From contig NC_057861.1 of NCBI RefSeq assembly GCF_019393635.1, positions 306,549,468-306,613,467 of the forward strand: a stretch of 64,000 bases of DNA, read 5' to 3'. The translations under genes were made by a program, and so were the position numbers. Source of the DNA: Dromiciops gliroides. Taxonomy: Eukaryota > Chordata > Mammalia > Microbiotheria > Microbiotheriidae. The notes under the pieces are model-generated. The model saw only the letters and a program-made list of their open reading frames with translations, was not told where the DNA came from and ran no database searches. Position 1 is the stretch's first letter; the number at the start of each line of letters is the position of its first letter. This document shows, piece by piece, positions 1 through 12,689 of this stretch.

Positions 1-103
1 CTTTAATAAATACATAAAAGGCTAAATCCTTGCTAAAGCTTCTAATTTAAGGTGACCACTCATTAGATTTTTAGACATCACAGCTAGAATTTTAGACCTT
101 ACA
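1..103 (+). mobile_element. 3' end of an endogenous retrovirus LTR (fossil)
   Basis: The AATAAA-bearing stretch and the string gctaaagcttctaattta match the end of the LTR at 28445-29015, so this looks like the R-U5 end of a related LTR. The likely terminus is ccttaca at 97-103. The rest lies off the window. Retroviral class not resolved. Confidence 0.5.
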
Positions 104-133
104 AAAGGGAGAAGTGAAAAATAAAAAAAAAAG

Positions 134-283
134 AAAGAAGGAAGGAAGGAAAGAAAGAAAGAGAAAGAAAGGAAGGAAGGAAGGAAGGAAGGAAGGAAGG
201 AAGGAAGGAAGGAAGGAAGGAAGGAAGGAAGGAAGGAAGGAAGGAAGGAAGGAAGGAAGGAAGGAAGGAAGGAAGGAAGGAAG
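134..283. repeat. (GGAA)n microsatellite
   Basis: About 150 bases of nearly pure GGAA, purer to the right and mixed with GAAA at the left, following an A-rich run. It produces long artificial open frames of repeated Lys-Glu-Gly-Arg or Leu-Pro-Ser-Phe, which are not genes. Confidence 0.98.
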
Positions 284-289
284 AGGTAC

Positions 290-425
290 AATTATTATCC
301 TCATTATATATCTGGAAAAATTGAGGTTTGGGGAGGATAAGTGACTTGCCCATGGTCATACAGCAAGTAAATGTCTAAGGTAGAAGTCAAACTCCAGGTC
401 TAAAGCTCCACCCATTATACCTTGT
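290..425 (-). mobile_element. MIR SINE fragment
   Basis: The reversed CORE-SINE signature (gaggataagtgacttgcccatggtcatacagcaagta) is recognisable. It is an old, diverged copy in WDR7 intron 2. Confidence 0.75.
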
Positions 426-542
426 TCACTCCTAGGAATAATGTGTACAAATTACAGTAAGGCAAATTTCAATTCAATCTAAGAAAGTGCTGTCTAATTA
501 GAAATAATGTGATGGGCCACCTCAAAAAGAACAAGGGAAGGA

Positions 543-795
543 AATAAGCATTTACAAATCATCTACTACGTGGCCAGGTACTGTGCTAAGCACTTTACCA
601 AGATTGCCTCATTTGATCCTCACAACAATCCTGAGCTAGGTGATACTATTATCCCCATTTTACAGTTAAGGAAATTTAGGTTTATCAGAGGTTATATGAC
701 TCACCCAGGGTCACACAGCTACCAAGTATTTGAGGCTGGATTTGAAGTCATATTTTCCTGACTCCAGGCCCAGTGCTCTATCCATTGCAGCACCT
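543..795 (-). mobile_element. MIR SINE, long copy
   Basis: Nearly full-length reversed MIR. It runs from the tail (tactgtgctaagcacttta) through ccccattttacagttaagga and the core (cacccagggtcacacagct) to the tRNA-like head. Confidence 0.85.
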
Positions 796-1291
796 CACTG
801 CATAAACTTCCTTTCAATGAAAGTAGTAATCACCTACTAAGAACAATATAAATAAGACTCATGTATTGGTAAAGACAGGACTAGCTTTTAATGTCCTTTT
901 CAACCCTTAAATCATATGATTTCTAATCACAAGAATGTAAAAATTAGTCTTTGCTGTTATCAACTGACAGTAATTGGAAAGCATGAGTATACAGTAATAA
1001 ATTTAGCAAACCAAATCCTGACCTTCTCTGTTACCATGGAAACAAAAAATCAGCTGACTTGTATAAGAAAAGCTTTTTACAAGTTAATATTTTATTTCAT
1101 AGTTTCCACATGAGACTTCTGAAACCTGTAAATGGAAACTATGCTGCACTTGTTTAGTTAGAGGAGCAATAAAGAGGATCCAGAAAAGTCAAAGTATGTA
1201 ATCACTAAATAGCAAATCAAGGAAGGATAATTGTAGTAAACTGAACATCCCTAAAAAGGCACTGGATCACAGTGTCAATATAAACAACTGA
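796..1291. other. Intronic stretch, nothing identified
   Basis: AT-rich WDR7 intron 2 sequence. I see no coding signal, splice-flanked exon or recognised repeat in it. Confidence 0.6.
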
Positions 1292-1301
1292 AAAGCAAAA
1301 G

Positions 1302-1464
1302 GTTTTTTTTGTTTGTTTGTTTGTTTTTGCAGGGCAATGAGGGTTAAGTGACTTGCCCAGGATCACACAGCTAGTAAGTGTCAAGTGTCTGAGGCCGGAT
1401 TTGAACTCAGGTCCTTCTGAATCCAGGGCTGGTGCTTTATCCACTGCGCCACTTAGCCGCCCCC
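1302..1464 (-). mobile_element. WSINE/MAR1-type SINE
   Basis: Complete reversed copy with a (T/G)-rich tail at the left and the gccgcccc head at the right. It is flanked by the duplication aaagcaaaag at 1292-1301 and 1465-1474. Confidence 0.93.
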
Positions 1465-1474
1465 AAAGCAAAAG

Positions 1475-2600
1475 TTTTAACACCTTCCATGAAGCAGGTG
1501 GAAATCAGCTACTCTTTCTCCTTTCACGACAATGCCTTGTTCAGGAGTTAGAGTTGGGGGGACATTAAAAAAGCTTATATGAAATACAAATACAAATAAT
1601 GTCTATGGTCATTAAATGGCATACATGAAATACATACAAAAACTATCACAAATTGATTTCTTCACTTATACATGATCACTCCCACCAACATTATCTTTGA
1701 ATATCAAAGACCACAATTAAGAAATTATACCTATCTGATCACTAGTGTGACCAAGAATGAAAAGAAAATGGGAAGAGTGGAAATAAAGATGATGGCTAAC
1801 AGGACACACACAAACACTTCCTTTCTAAAGTGTTAACGGTATCACCCTAGGTGCTGAAAAAACTGTGAGTACTGCTGCCGTTTCTCTAAGGTGATTTAAG
1901 CCATTTTCATTCCTGCCATGAGCTTAAACCAAGTTTTAGTCCTTCTTCTCTTCAGACCATAGGCCAAAAGAGAGTAAACAACTCCATTTGTGTTAACTGT
2001 TTATTAAAGAACTGGTTTTCCAAATCTTTAAAACATTTCGGTCTTCCCTAGATTCTCCTTTTTTCATCCAAAACTAAATATTATGCTCTAATTACAAAAA
2101 CCAACTAAAGGGCCGTATAGGAAAAAGGTTAGATGTAGGTCTTAAGAGTCATATGCCTTTTTCTCCATTTCAGTAATCATTAATCCCTCTCTTCAACAGC
2201 ACTGTATTGCTGATTCACAGGCATCTCTTAACCTCATAGGATCACCTAACTATGCTTCCTTACCTTGGCACAATCTTTCCACATTTGATATTGGCATTTG
2301 TTTTTAATATCTTAAAAGCAGCACCCTTTTGATCTGTGGGATCATTTTTCTCTGATCTGTCAAGATCTCTTGAAATTGTATTCATGTGTTCCTAAATAAT
2401 AGGTAACCTCAACTTTATTTCTTTGTTATCATCAGAAATTTTGATAAGCATAACCTTGATTTCTAGGTTATTATTTTCTACACAAACACAATTAAATATA
2501 TTGTCATCTACTATCAGCCTACACTGTCAATGAAACCTTGATAACTAAAACTTCAGGTGTGACCTTTAAGATAGTTTTCTACCCAGCTAATAATGGCATG
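1475..2600. other. Intronic stretch, nothing identified
   Basis: WDR7 intron 2. AT-rich and apparently unique. No exon with plausible splice sites, and no recognised repeat, was seen on either strand. WDR7 exon 3 (expected to encode a peptide near NPRALLFGHTAS) is not here. Confidence 0.55.
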
Positions 2601-2782
2601 AAGTGTGATAATGAAACAATTATATATGTACTTATATACATCATATATCTTATAAATATATGTTTATGTTGGAGGAAAGAGTTGCAGTTATTTTTAATGT
2701 AGCAGAATTTATCTATCCAAATGAGCTTTTTTCCCTTCAAATCATTTCATTAGGAGAAAAGCTATTAATACTACAGAGATTA

Positions 2783-2809
2783 CTACTACTACTACTAATA
2801 ATAATAATA
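2783..2809. repeat. Short trinucleotide repeats (TAC)n(TAA)n
   Basis: A run of tactactactac passes into taataataata, at the 3' edge of the mariner fossil. Confidence 0.85.
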
Positions 2810-3130
2810 CAGAGACTGCCATTGCTCAAAAATTCTTTCAAAATTCTCTTTTGGAACTGCCTTCAGAGCTCGCATCACATTCTTCTGAATATCTCCATGG
2901 CAGCAAATCTTCTGCCTGAAGATGGATGTGATTTTTGAAAATAGCCAAGAATTACTGAGTGCCAAGTCTGATGAATAAGGTAAGTGATCAAGCTGAAACA
3001 TATAATTTCTCTTCAAATGTTACTTCACCAAATGCGTGCTGTGTACCAGAGCATGATCACTGTGTGAGGCTATTCTTTGTTCATCATACAGACTCTCTCA
3101 AGTGCTTCACCATAGGTCCATATAATAGCC
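2795..3130 (-). mobile_element. Mariner-type DNA transposon fossil, C-terminal transposase
   Basis: A 73-residue minus-strand frame (3016 to 2795) has the mariner C-terminal pattern LDHLPYSSDLALSNSWLFSK, then DIQKNVMRALKAVPKENF and FEQWQSL. In the mariner family this region contains the third catalytic Asp, in the YSxDLAP-like motif. The upstream part is decayed (a DHALVH-like piece is readable near 3045-3060), and no terminal inverted repeats were located. Old 3' fragment of a plain DNA transposon in WDR7 intron 2. Confidence 0.8.
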
Positions 3131-3404
3131 TGACCTTGTGAAAGAAATACTGGTACAGGCTGGTAAGAAAACAAAAAAAAAAAAAATCAATGAAAAAACA
3201 TCAACACTTAATTCAATTGTGATCTTGGTATGTGGTTTTTCTATCTTGTAGATGCTACAATTTTCCACTTGCAAACTTAGCATCTTAGTTTTAAGGCCAT
3301 ATGGGAAATGCCATGTTGCCTCATTAGTGATCATGTGTCAATTTAAATTTAACTCAAGTCATCATTCTTGAAGTTTTCTATTTGAATAAACAAAATCTTT
3401 AAAA

Positions 3405-3600
3405 TTGCCGGCCTTAGAACTGAAAGAAACCATAGAAATCGAGTTCATTTTATAAATGAAGAAACTAGGGTCAAAAGAGGGATCCTTCTCAGCCCTAAAT
3501 CATATAAAACAGGTAAAAGGGGCAAAGGCAGAATGTAAACCCAGATCCTCTCATTCAAAATCCAGTGCTTTTTCCACTAAACCACACTGCTTCATTACCA
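3405..3600 (-). mobile_element. MIR3-like SINE
   Basis: The reversed MIR3 tail pattern (gaactgaaagaaaccatagaaatcgagttc, ataaatgaagaaactagg) is followed by a degraded core and the head-like ccagtgctttttccactaa. Confidence 0.65.

Positions 3601-5308
<1,708 letters not shown>

Positions 5309-5359
<51 letters not shown>
5309..5359. repeat. (TG)n microsatellite
   Basis: About 50 bases of uninterrupted TG. Confidence 0.98.
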
Positions 5360-5361
<2 letters not shown>

Positions 5362-5503
5362 TCAAATGAATTACTACATCTAAGTTTTTGCTTAAATGTT
5401 TTTCTTTGTTACAAGGGACAGTACAATGTTGGGGTGGGGATAGGGAGATGAAGGGATTTTTTTTTTCCTGCCCCATCTTTATGCAAGGACAAAAGGCCTC
5501 AAG

Positions 5504-5506
<3 letters not shown>

Positions 5507-5545
<39 letters not shown>
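5507..5545. repeat. (AT)n microsatellite
   Basis: About 39 bases of alternating AT, able to form a cruciform. Confidence 0.97.
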
Positions 5546-5547
<2 letters not shown>

Positions 5548-5569
5548 AAGTATTTTAATTAGTTTCACT

Positions 5570-5890
5570 GATTTCTTGATGACACCGAGTTCCCTAAGGG
5601 AGATGAAAAAGCATTCAGAAGAATTTGGCCTAACTGTCCACACATGAAAAACCAAGCTTCAAAATAATATCTGTTGTGTGAACTCTGATATATAGTTGGA
5701 TGAGCTGGTTCATCAGTGTATATACAGCCACTACAAACTGACAATGAGCACTAAGGGTAGGAAGGGTTGTCCCTGAAATCTGTTCAGTGCTTTTAAGAAC
5801 CTCAAGTTCCTTCCTGAAACAAAGGTCAATAAGTATTCTTGTAGTGAATGGGGCTTTGCCACAAAGAGAGGAGTAGTACATTCAGTAAGT
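5570..5890 (+). mobile_element. Possible RTE LINE fragment
   Basis: The forward reading gives a piece resembling RTE reverse transcriptase (EFGLTVHT..KTKLQ, then a degraded stretch). The match is short and could be chance. Compare the clearer RTE copy at 7450. Confidence 0.35.
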
Positions 5891-6482
5891 ACCTAGTCCA
5901 TTCCTATTCAGCGAATGTCACAGAGATCAGAGCATAGAACTAGTCACTCCATCCAGAGAGCAGTGACAGGAACACTTGCATAGTTCCAACCAGGGATTTC
6001 AGGAGGAGTCAGAGCCTAGGACCAACCACTTTATCCAAGACTATGAAAGGAAAAAAACTGCAACTAGCAGAGTATCAGTTCAGGAGAGAAAGGGATATAA
6101 GCTGAAGACCACCAGCATCTCTACTCAGCTATGGCACAGACTACACAAGAGACGGAATACTTAGATCCCAGGCTCAGTGGTCCTGTCCAAGATATCATTC
6201 CTTCCTCAATGCCCTAGACCAATAATGTGAAAGAGAACAGGGCCAAGAAGCTATTCTCAATCAGGATTGCTGGCTACTCTACTCCAGGTTGTACTCTGAG
6301 AGCACAGCATGGCTTCTTACGGGCCCTCCAGTCTCAGCCTAGGTTAAGCACTGAAGGATCCAAGTGGCAGCTCCTGCAATGCTTAGGCAAAACACATTCA
6401 AAACAAAGAGCAATTAGACACCTTTGCCCATCATCTCTGGCAGAAAGGCTTAAAATATGATTAATTAAGAGTAAATTCCAAA
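5890..6482. other. Intronic stretch, nothing identified
   Basis: Less AT-rich than its surroundings, with open frames of 60-77 codons on both strands that resemble no protein I know. It could be the 5' part of an old transposable element. Confidence 0.45.
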
Positions 6483-6484
6483 TA

Positions 6485-6750
6485 CAGTGCAGACCAAAAG
6501 TCACAAAGGTGTCTAACATTTTAGTAACATTGAAAATTATTTTTCTTTATTTTTTTGCCACTTATAAGATTTGGTTTTTCACATGTAATGTAAGTTCATA
6601 TATATGGTTGTGTATGTGTGTGTATGTGTATATATGTGTGTATATACACACACACAAACATATATATACTATATATGATGCTATGGTATTGTAAATTTAA
6701 AACAAAAAATAAAAGAGTTATTAAATATTCCTAACTTTTGGCCCACTCTG
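6485..6750. mobile_element. Mariner-type MITE with TA target duplication
   Basis: The ends are inverted repeats: cagtgcagaccaaaagt at the left, and acttttggcccactctg at the right. TA dinucleotides flank both ends (6483-6484 and 6751-6752), as expected for mariner/Tc1. There is no transposase. The middle is a TG/AT/AC tract (about 6598-6680) that folds on itself. Confidence 0.8.
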
Positions 6751-6949
6751 TACAATGAAGAAATACATTTCTTATTAAGAGAATCTTAAGGTAAATTTTC
6801 ATAAGGTATATCTGTAGGCAGCAAGAAAGAAATCAGTAAAGAGAAAATGACAAAGAGGGAAGAGGATAACTATTGGGATAATCTGTCAGAAGACAAAAAG
6901 AAAATATGGTTTTTTTATTAAATAAGCAATATGACCCAAAAGAATTATT

Positions 6950-7220
6950 CAATGAAAAAATAAGCAAAAAAAGCAGTAACTTTAGTGAAGTGGCAAGATA
7001 CAAAAGAAATACACAAAAATCAAGTTTTCTGCATATAACTTGGAACATGAAGTTTTTAAAACATTGATTGCCACAACTTGTTTTTTACATGTAATTTGGA
7101 AATAAAAATTCTAAATAAGTTTTCTTCATACTACTAACAAATCCAGCAGGAGAATATAAAAAAAAGAAATTTCATTCAAAATATCTACAAACTGAATGAA
7201 GTTTAAGGATGAAATGGAGC
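6950..7220 (+). mobile_element. L1 LINE fragment (ORF2)
   Basis: The decayed forward reading matches the L1 reverse-transcriptase region: a piece like VAGYKINxQKS followed by one like EREIPFKI. It is interrupted by a stretch resembling an L1 3' tail near 7065-7120. Confidence 0.55.
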
Positions 7221-7449
7221 GTGCCACTAAATTTTAAAACATGGAAAATACTGATAAAAAAAAGTAAGAATTTTCTCCAACAAGGACATTGGTACTACCA
7301 TATTTGGACCCTAACATCACAGTCTCAACTATGTTTATATAAAGGAGGAAGAAATGGCACTTTAGAGAAGGAAGATGGGAAAAGCAAAGACTAGACCAAT
7401 GACCATATAGAAGAGATCTGTGCTAGAAGCTACACAATTATGAAGGTAC

Positions 7450-8740
7450 TGAATGACCAACATACAAGGTATCTGAAAAAGGAGAAAATAACAAAGATAT
7501 GGAAAAATCCTAGGACCTAATTAATATCCCCCCAAAGGCAACCAAAAGAATGCTAATAACTACTAACCAAATGTTTACTTACTCATCAATGTATACATGA
7601 CTTTGGGAAAGTATCTAAAAGGTACTCATAGGGGAATAAGCAGGCTTTCATAAATAAAACACAATAATGAAACATCTACCATGTCATAATCAACTAAGGA
7701 CACGGAAAACAGATTCTACTATGTTTATTATTTGTGGTTATGAAAAAGCATTTGATTTGATAGAACAATCAACCAACAGGCTAATTCACTACAAGGTACC
7801 TTCATTCATACTTCAAAAATCATTCAAGATTCCATGAAGGACAGAAAAATAGAAGTATCCATGCTCAATGACCCTCCAATCCAAAAGTCCTAAAAACAAA
7901 AACCAGGTAAATGGGTGCTTGCCAAAGATGTTTCCCACTGTGAAGGAGGAAATCCACACACACCACACATTAAAAAGGAATTCATTTTGCATGAGGAGGT
8001 CCTCTAGTCACTTGTTTGTCAATGACAATTTGCTGATTATATTAAGCTCCAGAGCCCAGAGGAGTCTCCTAAAAGATAGGTGTAATCACTCAAAGACTGA
8101 GTTTGGCTCGACCATCCACACAAAGGATGAAGTGGAAAAACTGTCAGTGTAAGAATATAACATGAATTTGCATAGATAACTTCTATGGCTTTTTGGGAAT
8201 ACACATACATCTGGGACATACAGTACATACAACAATTGAGACTTGAAAAGAGAAGGAATGGAGACTGGATTGTCATTGGAAACTGCTAAGCTCCAATAAC
8301 TGGCCCCAAGCTTCTAAAGCCAGCTTTTTAATAGAAACAATTCAATCAGTAATACTAGATGGCAACAAAATATGTAATACAACAGTCTCCAGAAAATTAA
8401 AAATGAATATCACATGGGCAGCAATGCAAAGGTACATAGCTATTATGAGTTGACCACAACATATAACCAGTGAGGAACTCTGATGAGGAACAGAATAAAA
8501 AATGTCATCAATGAAACATATGAGAAGGAAAAGCGCTGGTTGCATGATAATCGATGACAGGTAGACAGCCAAAGTGCTCACTGGAATCCTCACATCAGGA
8601 GAAATGAGGAAGCCTCTAGCATGCTATGGCACAATTATGAGAGGTCATGGAAAGAATGAGTGAGCAGGGATGTAGTGTGATCCTGCAACAATGCGGGAAC
8701 TTCTGAAGCTATGAGATAATAGATCCATTAGACTATCTAC
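7450..8740 (+). mobile_element. RTE LINE fossil
   Basis: The forward frames give, in order, an AGFHK piece, CGYEKAFDLIEQ (the RTE motif VDYEKAFDS), SSHLFVNDNLLIILS (equivalent to the FADD box) and a C-terminal DNRWTxKVLxW-like piece near 8545-8590. This is the order of an RTE reverse transcriptase. It is heavily decayed by stops and frameshifts, so old. Confidence 0.75.
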
Positions 8741-8759
8741 AAAACATACTCAGGACTTA

Positions 8760-9110
8760 TGTGAGCATAACTAAAAATGACTCCTTTACAGAAGAAGAAG
8801 ATTTAAACAACTGAAAAGACATGAATTTTTCATAGTTGGACATGCCAATATAATAAAACTATATTACCACCTCAATTAACTTCACAGATTTAATGTCATA
8901 CCAAACCACAAGGGATTTCTTTATAGAGCTAATTCTAATAACACAATTCATCTGGAGGAACAAAAGGTCAAGAGCCTCAAGGATTTTCTAAACAGAAATA
9001 AAAGGGACCGTACATTACTAAACCTCAACGCTACCATAAAGCAATACTTTTCTTAACTATTTGGTACTTTTTAAAAGTTCTTTAATAAATCATATTAGGT
9101 AAGCAAGATC
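8760..9110 (+). mobile_element. L1 LINE fragment (ORF2, C-terminal half)
   Basis: Reading equivalent to L1 ...GHANITKILLPKLT..., then IxFIWRNKRSRASRIF and LLNLNATIKQYFS. It begins where the RTE copy ends and continues with diverged sequence to about 9110. Confidence 0.75.
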
Positions 9111-9344
9111 TAGAAGCAATCAAACATAGTGGTATAGTCTTTGAGAAATCTTAGCCTATCAGCTCTTGAGGTAAGGTCTATGAATTCAAGAAATCTTCCA
9201 GGCCAACTGAAAAGCAAAGATAGAGTAGCCTCATGGTTAAGACAGGATGTACTGAAGTCCCTCCTCTGATTTATATTGCCTAGTTATAACCTTAAGCAAG
9301 AAACTTAACCTTTGAATGCCCAAGTGAACTCTTTAAAATTATAC

Positions 9345-9490
9345 TTTTTTTTTTTTTGGTGAGGGCAATTGGGGTTAAGTGACTTGCCCAGGGTCACACA
9401 GCTAGTGTTAAGTGTCTGAGGCCGGATTTGAACTCAGGTACTCTGACCTAGGGGCCAGTGCTCTATCCACTGCGCCACCCTAGCTGCCCC
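9345..9490 (-). mobile_element. WSINE/MAR1-type SINE
   Basis: Reversed complete copy, flanked by the exact duplication aaaattatac at 9335-9344 and 9491-9500. Confidence 0.95.
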
Positions 9491-9730
9491 AAAATTATAC
9501 ATTTAAAAGTAGATGATAGTCTGCTTGGTAAAGGAATTTCTTATTTGGAGTTCCCTATACCAGTGAAAATCACAGTCCAGTCCAAAACAAAAATGAAAAC
9601 ACCTCAAACTGGAAAGTAATGTGGACAGACATGTTCGGAACAATTTCTTATTACCATAGACCACAGTAAGTGCCAAGAGGACACACTTTAAATATTTAAG
9701 ATTATATCATTTAAAAAAATTAAAGTATAA

Positions 9731-10303
9731 CTTGCATGAACTGATGAGTGAGATGAGCAGAACCAGAAGAACATTGTACACAGTATCATCAACATGTGTG
9801 TTGATCAACTTTAATGGACTAGATTCTTCTCACCCAATGCAATGAAGTGTTCCAGGGGACTCATGATGGAAGGGGATCTCCAAATCCAGAAAAAAAAAAA
9901 AAAAGAACTGTGGAGTATGGATGCTGATTGAATCATACTATTTCTTTTGGTTTTGGTGCTGTTGTTTTTCTATTTTGAGGTTTTTCATCATTGCTCTGAT
10001 TCTTCTCTTATAAACATGACTAATGCAGAAATATGTTTAATGTTATAATATATATTATACACACATATATACATGTGAGTGCATATGTATGTGTGTATGT
10101 ATGTATATCTATATCTATATCTACAGATATAGATATAGATATAAAACCTATATCAGATTACCTGCTGTCTAGGGACAGGGGGGAGGGAGGGAGAAAAATC
10201 TGAAATGGAAGCTTGTATAAAAAATGTTGAGAACTATCTTTCCATGTAATGGAAAAAAATAAAAATTCTTTTATCAGAAAAAAAATGTAAGCTCTTGAGG
10301 ACA
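9731..10303 (+). mobile_element. 5'-truncated L1, 3'UTR only
   Basis: The typical marsupial L1 3'UTR order is present: agaaccagaagaacattgta, then ttcatcattgctc, a G-rich patch (ggggggagggaggg) and the tail. It is flanked by the 18-bp duplication aaaaaaattaaagtataa at 9713-9730 and 10304-10321. About 25 extra bases follow the first A-run, possibly a small 3' transduction. Confidence 0.88.
10098..10146. repeat. Hairpin-forming GATATA/TATATC inverted repeat
   Basis: Runs of tatatc are followed, after ctaca, by their mirror-complement runs of gatata, inside the L1 3'UTR. The arms are about 18 bases each. Confidence 0.9.
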
Positions 10304-10321
10304 AAAAAAATTAAAGTATAA

Positions 10322-10622
10322 AGGAAGGCAGTACTTAATAAAACCATAGCCAAAGGATGATTAAACTAAATTATGTATATAATGACCTTAAAAATAAAAG
10401 GAATTTCAATTACATAAAATTGAAACTCTTTTGCATAAACAAAATAAATACAGATAGAATAAGATGCATTTAATAGGGAAAAATCCTGGAGAGAAATTTC
10501 CCTGATAAAAATATATATCAAAACTACATTAGGAATTGTGATATAGCTATAGGAATAAAAAACATTCCCAAATAAATATTTAAGAATATGGAAAAGCAGT
10601 CCACAAAGAAGAAATTAAAACT
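10322..10622 (+). mobile_element. L1 LINE fragment (ORF2 C-terminus)
   Basis: Degraded forward copy of the L1 stretch that reads FNYIKLKLFCINKINTD..RKILE.NFPDKN. It continues the sequence into which the L1 at 9731 inserted. Confidence 0.6.
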
Positions 10623-10624
10623 AT

Positions 10625-10990
10625 CAATAATCAATCAGTCAGTGAGCATTTATAAGTGTTTACTACATTCCAGGTATTGTACAGCAAAAAATAGTCCCTG
10701 ACTTCAAGGAGCTTACATTTCTAGCCAGGAAACAACATATAAATAATAAGATACAGACAAGATACATATAGAGTGCGTAGAAAGGTAAAACCGAGAGGAA
10801 GTCTCTAGAAGCTGGGGGGAAGAGGAGGAGAAAGGAGCAAGAAAGTCAACTCTAAAAGGTAGGATTTTAGTTGAGTCTTGAAGGAAGCCAGGTACTCTTA
10901 AGAGTCAGAAAATTTTAAGCAAAAGGAATAGCCAGTACAAAGGTACTCTACAGTCTGGTGGAACAAGTTATAGGATATAAAAGTAACAAA
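10625..10990 (-). mobile_element. L2 LINE 3' end
   Basis: Reversed L2 3'UTR (gagcatttataagtgtttac, then tccctgacttcaaggagcttac) running into the reversed end of ORF2 (ggattttagttgagtcttgaaggaag). Confidence 0.8.
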
Positions 10991-11029
10991 ATAATGATTT
11001 CCTATAAGAAATGATTATCCATTAACAAC

Positions 11030-11220
11030 TATTAAGCCAGATTCTACACAAAACAACAGGGATCCAAATACAAGGAAAGAAGCTCAAAGTCCTGACTCAA
11101 AATGAGCTTACATTCTAATAAGGGAGACAATGAAGTCATATAAAAGTATATGCAGTGGCTTTTCGAGTGTAAAATGATTTGCTTTCTCAAGGAAGGGAGG
11201 TAAGAGGAAGGGATTTGGAA
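11030..11220 (-). mobile_element. L2 LINE 3' fragment
   Basis: A second reversed L2 3'UTR piece (acaacagggatccaaataca, then actcaaaatgagcttacatt). Confidence 0.55.
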
Positions 11221-11322
11221 CTCAAAATTTTTTTAATTATTGTTTAAAAAATTTTACTTGCAATTGGGAAACATTTTAACAAAATAAATAAAAATATTTT
11301 AAGTTTTAAAGTATGCATAGTA

Positions 11323-11477
11323 GGGCGGCTAGGTGGCACAGTGGATAGAGCACCGGCCCCGGAGATCAAGAGTACCTGAGTTCAATCGGCCTCACGACAC
11401 TTAAACACTTATAGCTGTGTGGACCCTGGGCAAGTCACTTAACCCCAATTGCCTCACAAAAAACAAAAAAACAAAAA
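11323..11477 (+). mobile_element. WSINE/MAR1-type SINE
   Basis: Complete forward copy flanked by taaagtatgcatag (11307-11320) and taaagtatgcgtag (11478-11491), with one mismatch. Confidence 0.95.
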
Positions 11478-11579
11478 TAAAGTATGCGTAGCATAAAAAG
11501 AAAGTTATATAAACGTGTGTATTACATTACATACACAAACATACATAGAAACTAAATAATGTAGTTTAGGAGAGAGTAC

Positions 11580-11960
11580 TAAGGCTTAGGGTGGGAGGAG
11601 GAGGGAAATCAGGAAAGGCTTCAAAAGAAAAAAGAAAAAGAAAGATGGTACCTAATCCACATCTCAAATGAAGAAAGGAACTCTCCGGAAGTAAAGGTAA
11701 GGAGGGAATGCATTCCAAGCACACAGGGTGATCAGGTGCAAAACGCTGAGATAGGAAATGGAGTATAGTGAGTTTGGACTAGAGAGAAGGCCAATTTGGT
11801 GTAGTGTAAAATGAAGAAGGGGAAGACAAAAGGGATAGTTTTAGAGAACTCTGGGCAGACTTGCATGGAAACTGATACAGAGGAAACTGAGAACAATGGG
11901 AACAATGTATACAGTGACAACTCATTATACAGAAAAAAAACAACCTCTGAGAGAAACTTG
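11580..11960 (-). mobile_element. L2 LINE fragment
   Basis: Reversed L2 ORF2 (gggaggaggagggaaatcaggaaaggcttc, then ggagggaatgcattccaagc and gagtttggactagagagaaggcc). Confidence 0.65.
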
Positions 11961-12139
11961 ATAATCACAGTTCTAGAGAACTAATGGTGAAACATGCTAT
12001 TCAACTCCTGACACGGTAGTAGTTATGGTTTATTAAAATGCAGAATGAGACATATATTTACAAATGGGACCAATACAGGGATTTGTTTTACTTGACATGC
12101 ATATTTGTTACAAGGGTTTTGTTTTGCTAAGGTTTTTTC

Positions 12140-12300
12140 CCCCCAAACAAGGAATGAAGAGAGGAAATGATAGAAAGAATGTCAGAAGGAGAAAAGGAAA
12201 GGGGAAAGGAGGAAGGGAGGAGAGAAAAAGGGAACAAGGGAGACAGGGAGGGAAGAGAGGAGGAGGGACGCAACAGGATCTTTAAGCATTTTTTTTTAAA
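12140..12300. repeat. GA-rich low-complexity tract
   Basis: Purine-rich irregular repeats. Long open frames on both strands here are composition artefacts. Confidence 0.85.
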
Positions 12301-12516
12301 TGAAACAGAAGAGAGGGCAGAAGGAAAAAGACAAGAAAGACAACTTGGAAAGTTACACATTGAATTTATTATATATTTGAAAGTAACGAGCAAGCTGTGA
12401 ATACTAGATTCAGTTTCATGTAAAATCTCTTTTCAACATTATATATGGAAATGTTAATTTTACATACCGTTATTTTCAAAGTAAACTTTCTAATTAAAAT
12501 GTCTTTAAAAAAGTAA

Positions 12517-12680
12517 CTGAGGCAGCTAGGTGACACAGTGGATAAAGCACGGGCCTTGGATTCAAGAGGACCTGAGTTCAAATCCAGCCCTCAGACACTA
12601 GATGCTACTAGCTGTGTGACCTGGGCAAGTCACTTAACCTCATTGCCCCACAAAAAAAAAAGAAAGAAAAGAAAAGAAAG
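12517..12680 (+). mobile_element. WSINE/MAR1-type SINE
   Basis: Forward copy with an (AAAG)-rich tail. A possible short duplication aaagt(a/t)a lies on each side. Confidence 0.9.
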
Positions 12681-12689
12681 AAAGTTATT

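Noticed and set aside
22-359. Four overlapping frames with repeated Leu-Pro-Ser-Phe or Lys-Glu-Gly-Arg
   Set aside because: They are the GGAA microsatellite read in different frames, not proteins.
10304-10321. Regularly spaced repeats as a possible CRISPR-like or satellite array
   Set aside because: The repeat words are target-site duplications and SINE copies. No regular repeat-spacer pattern exists anywhere in the window.
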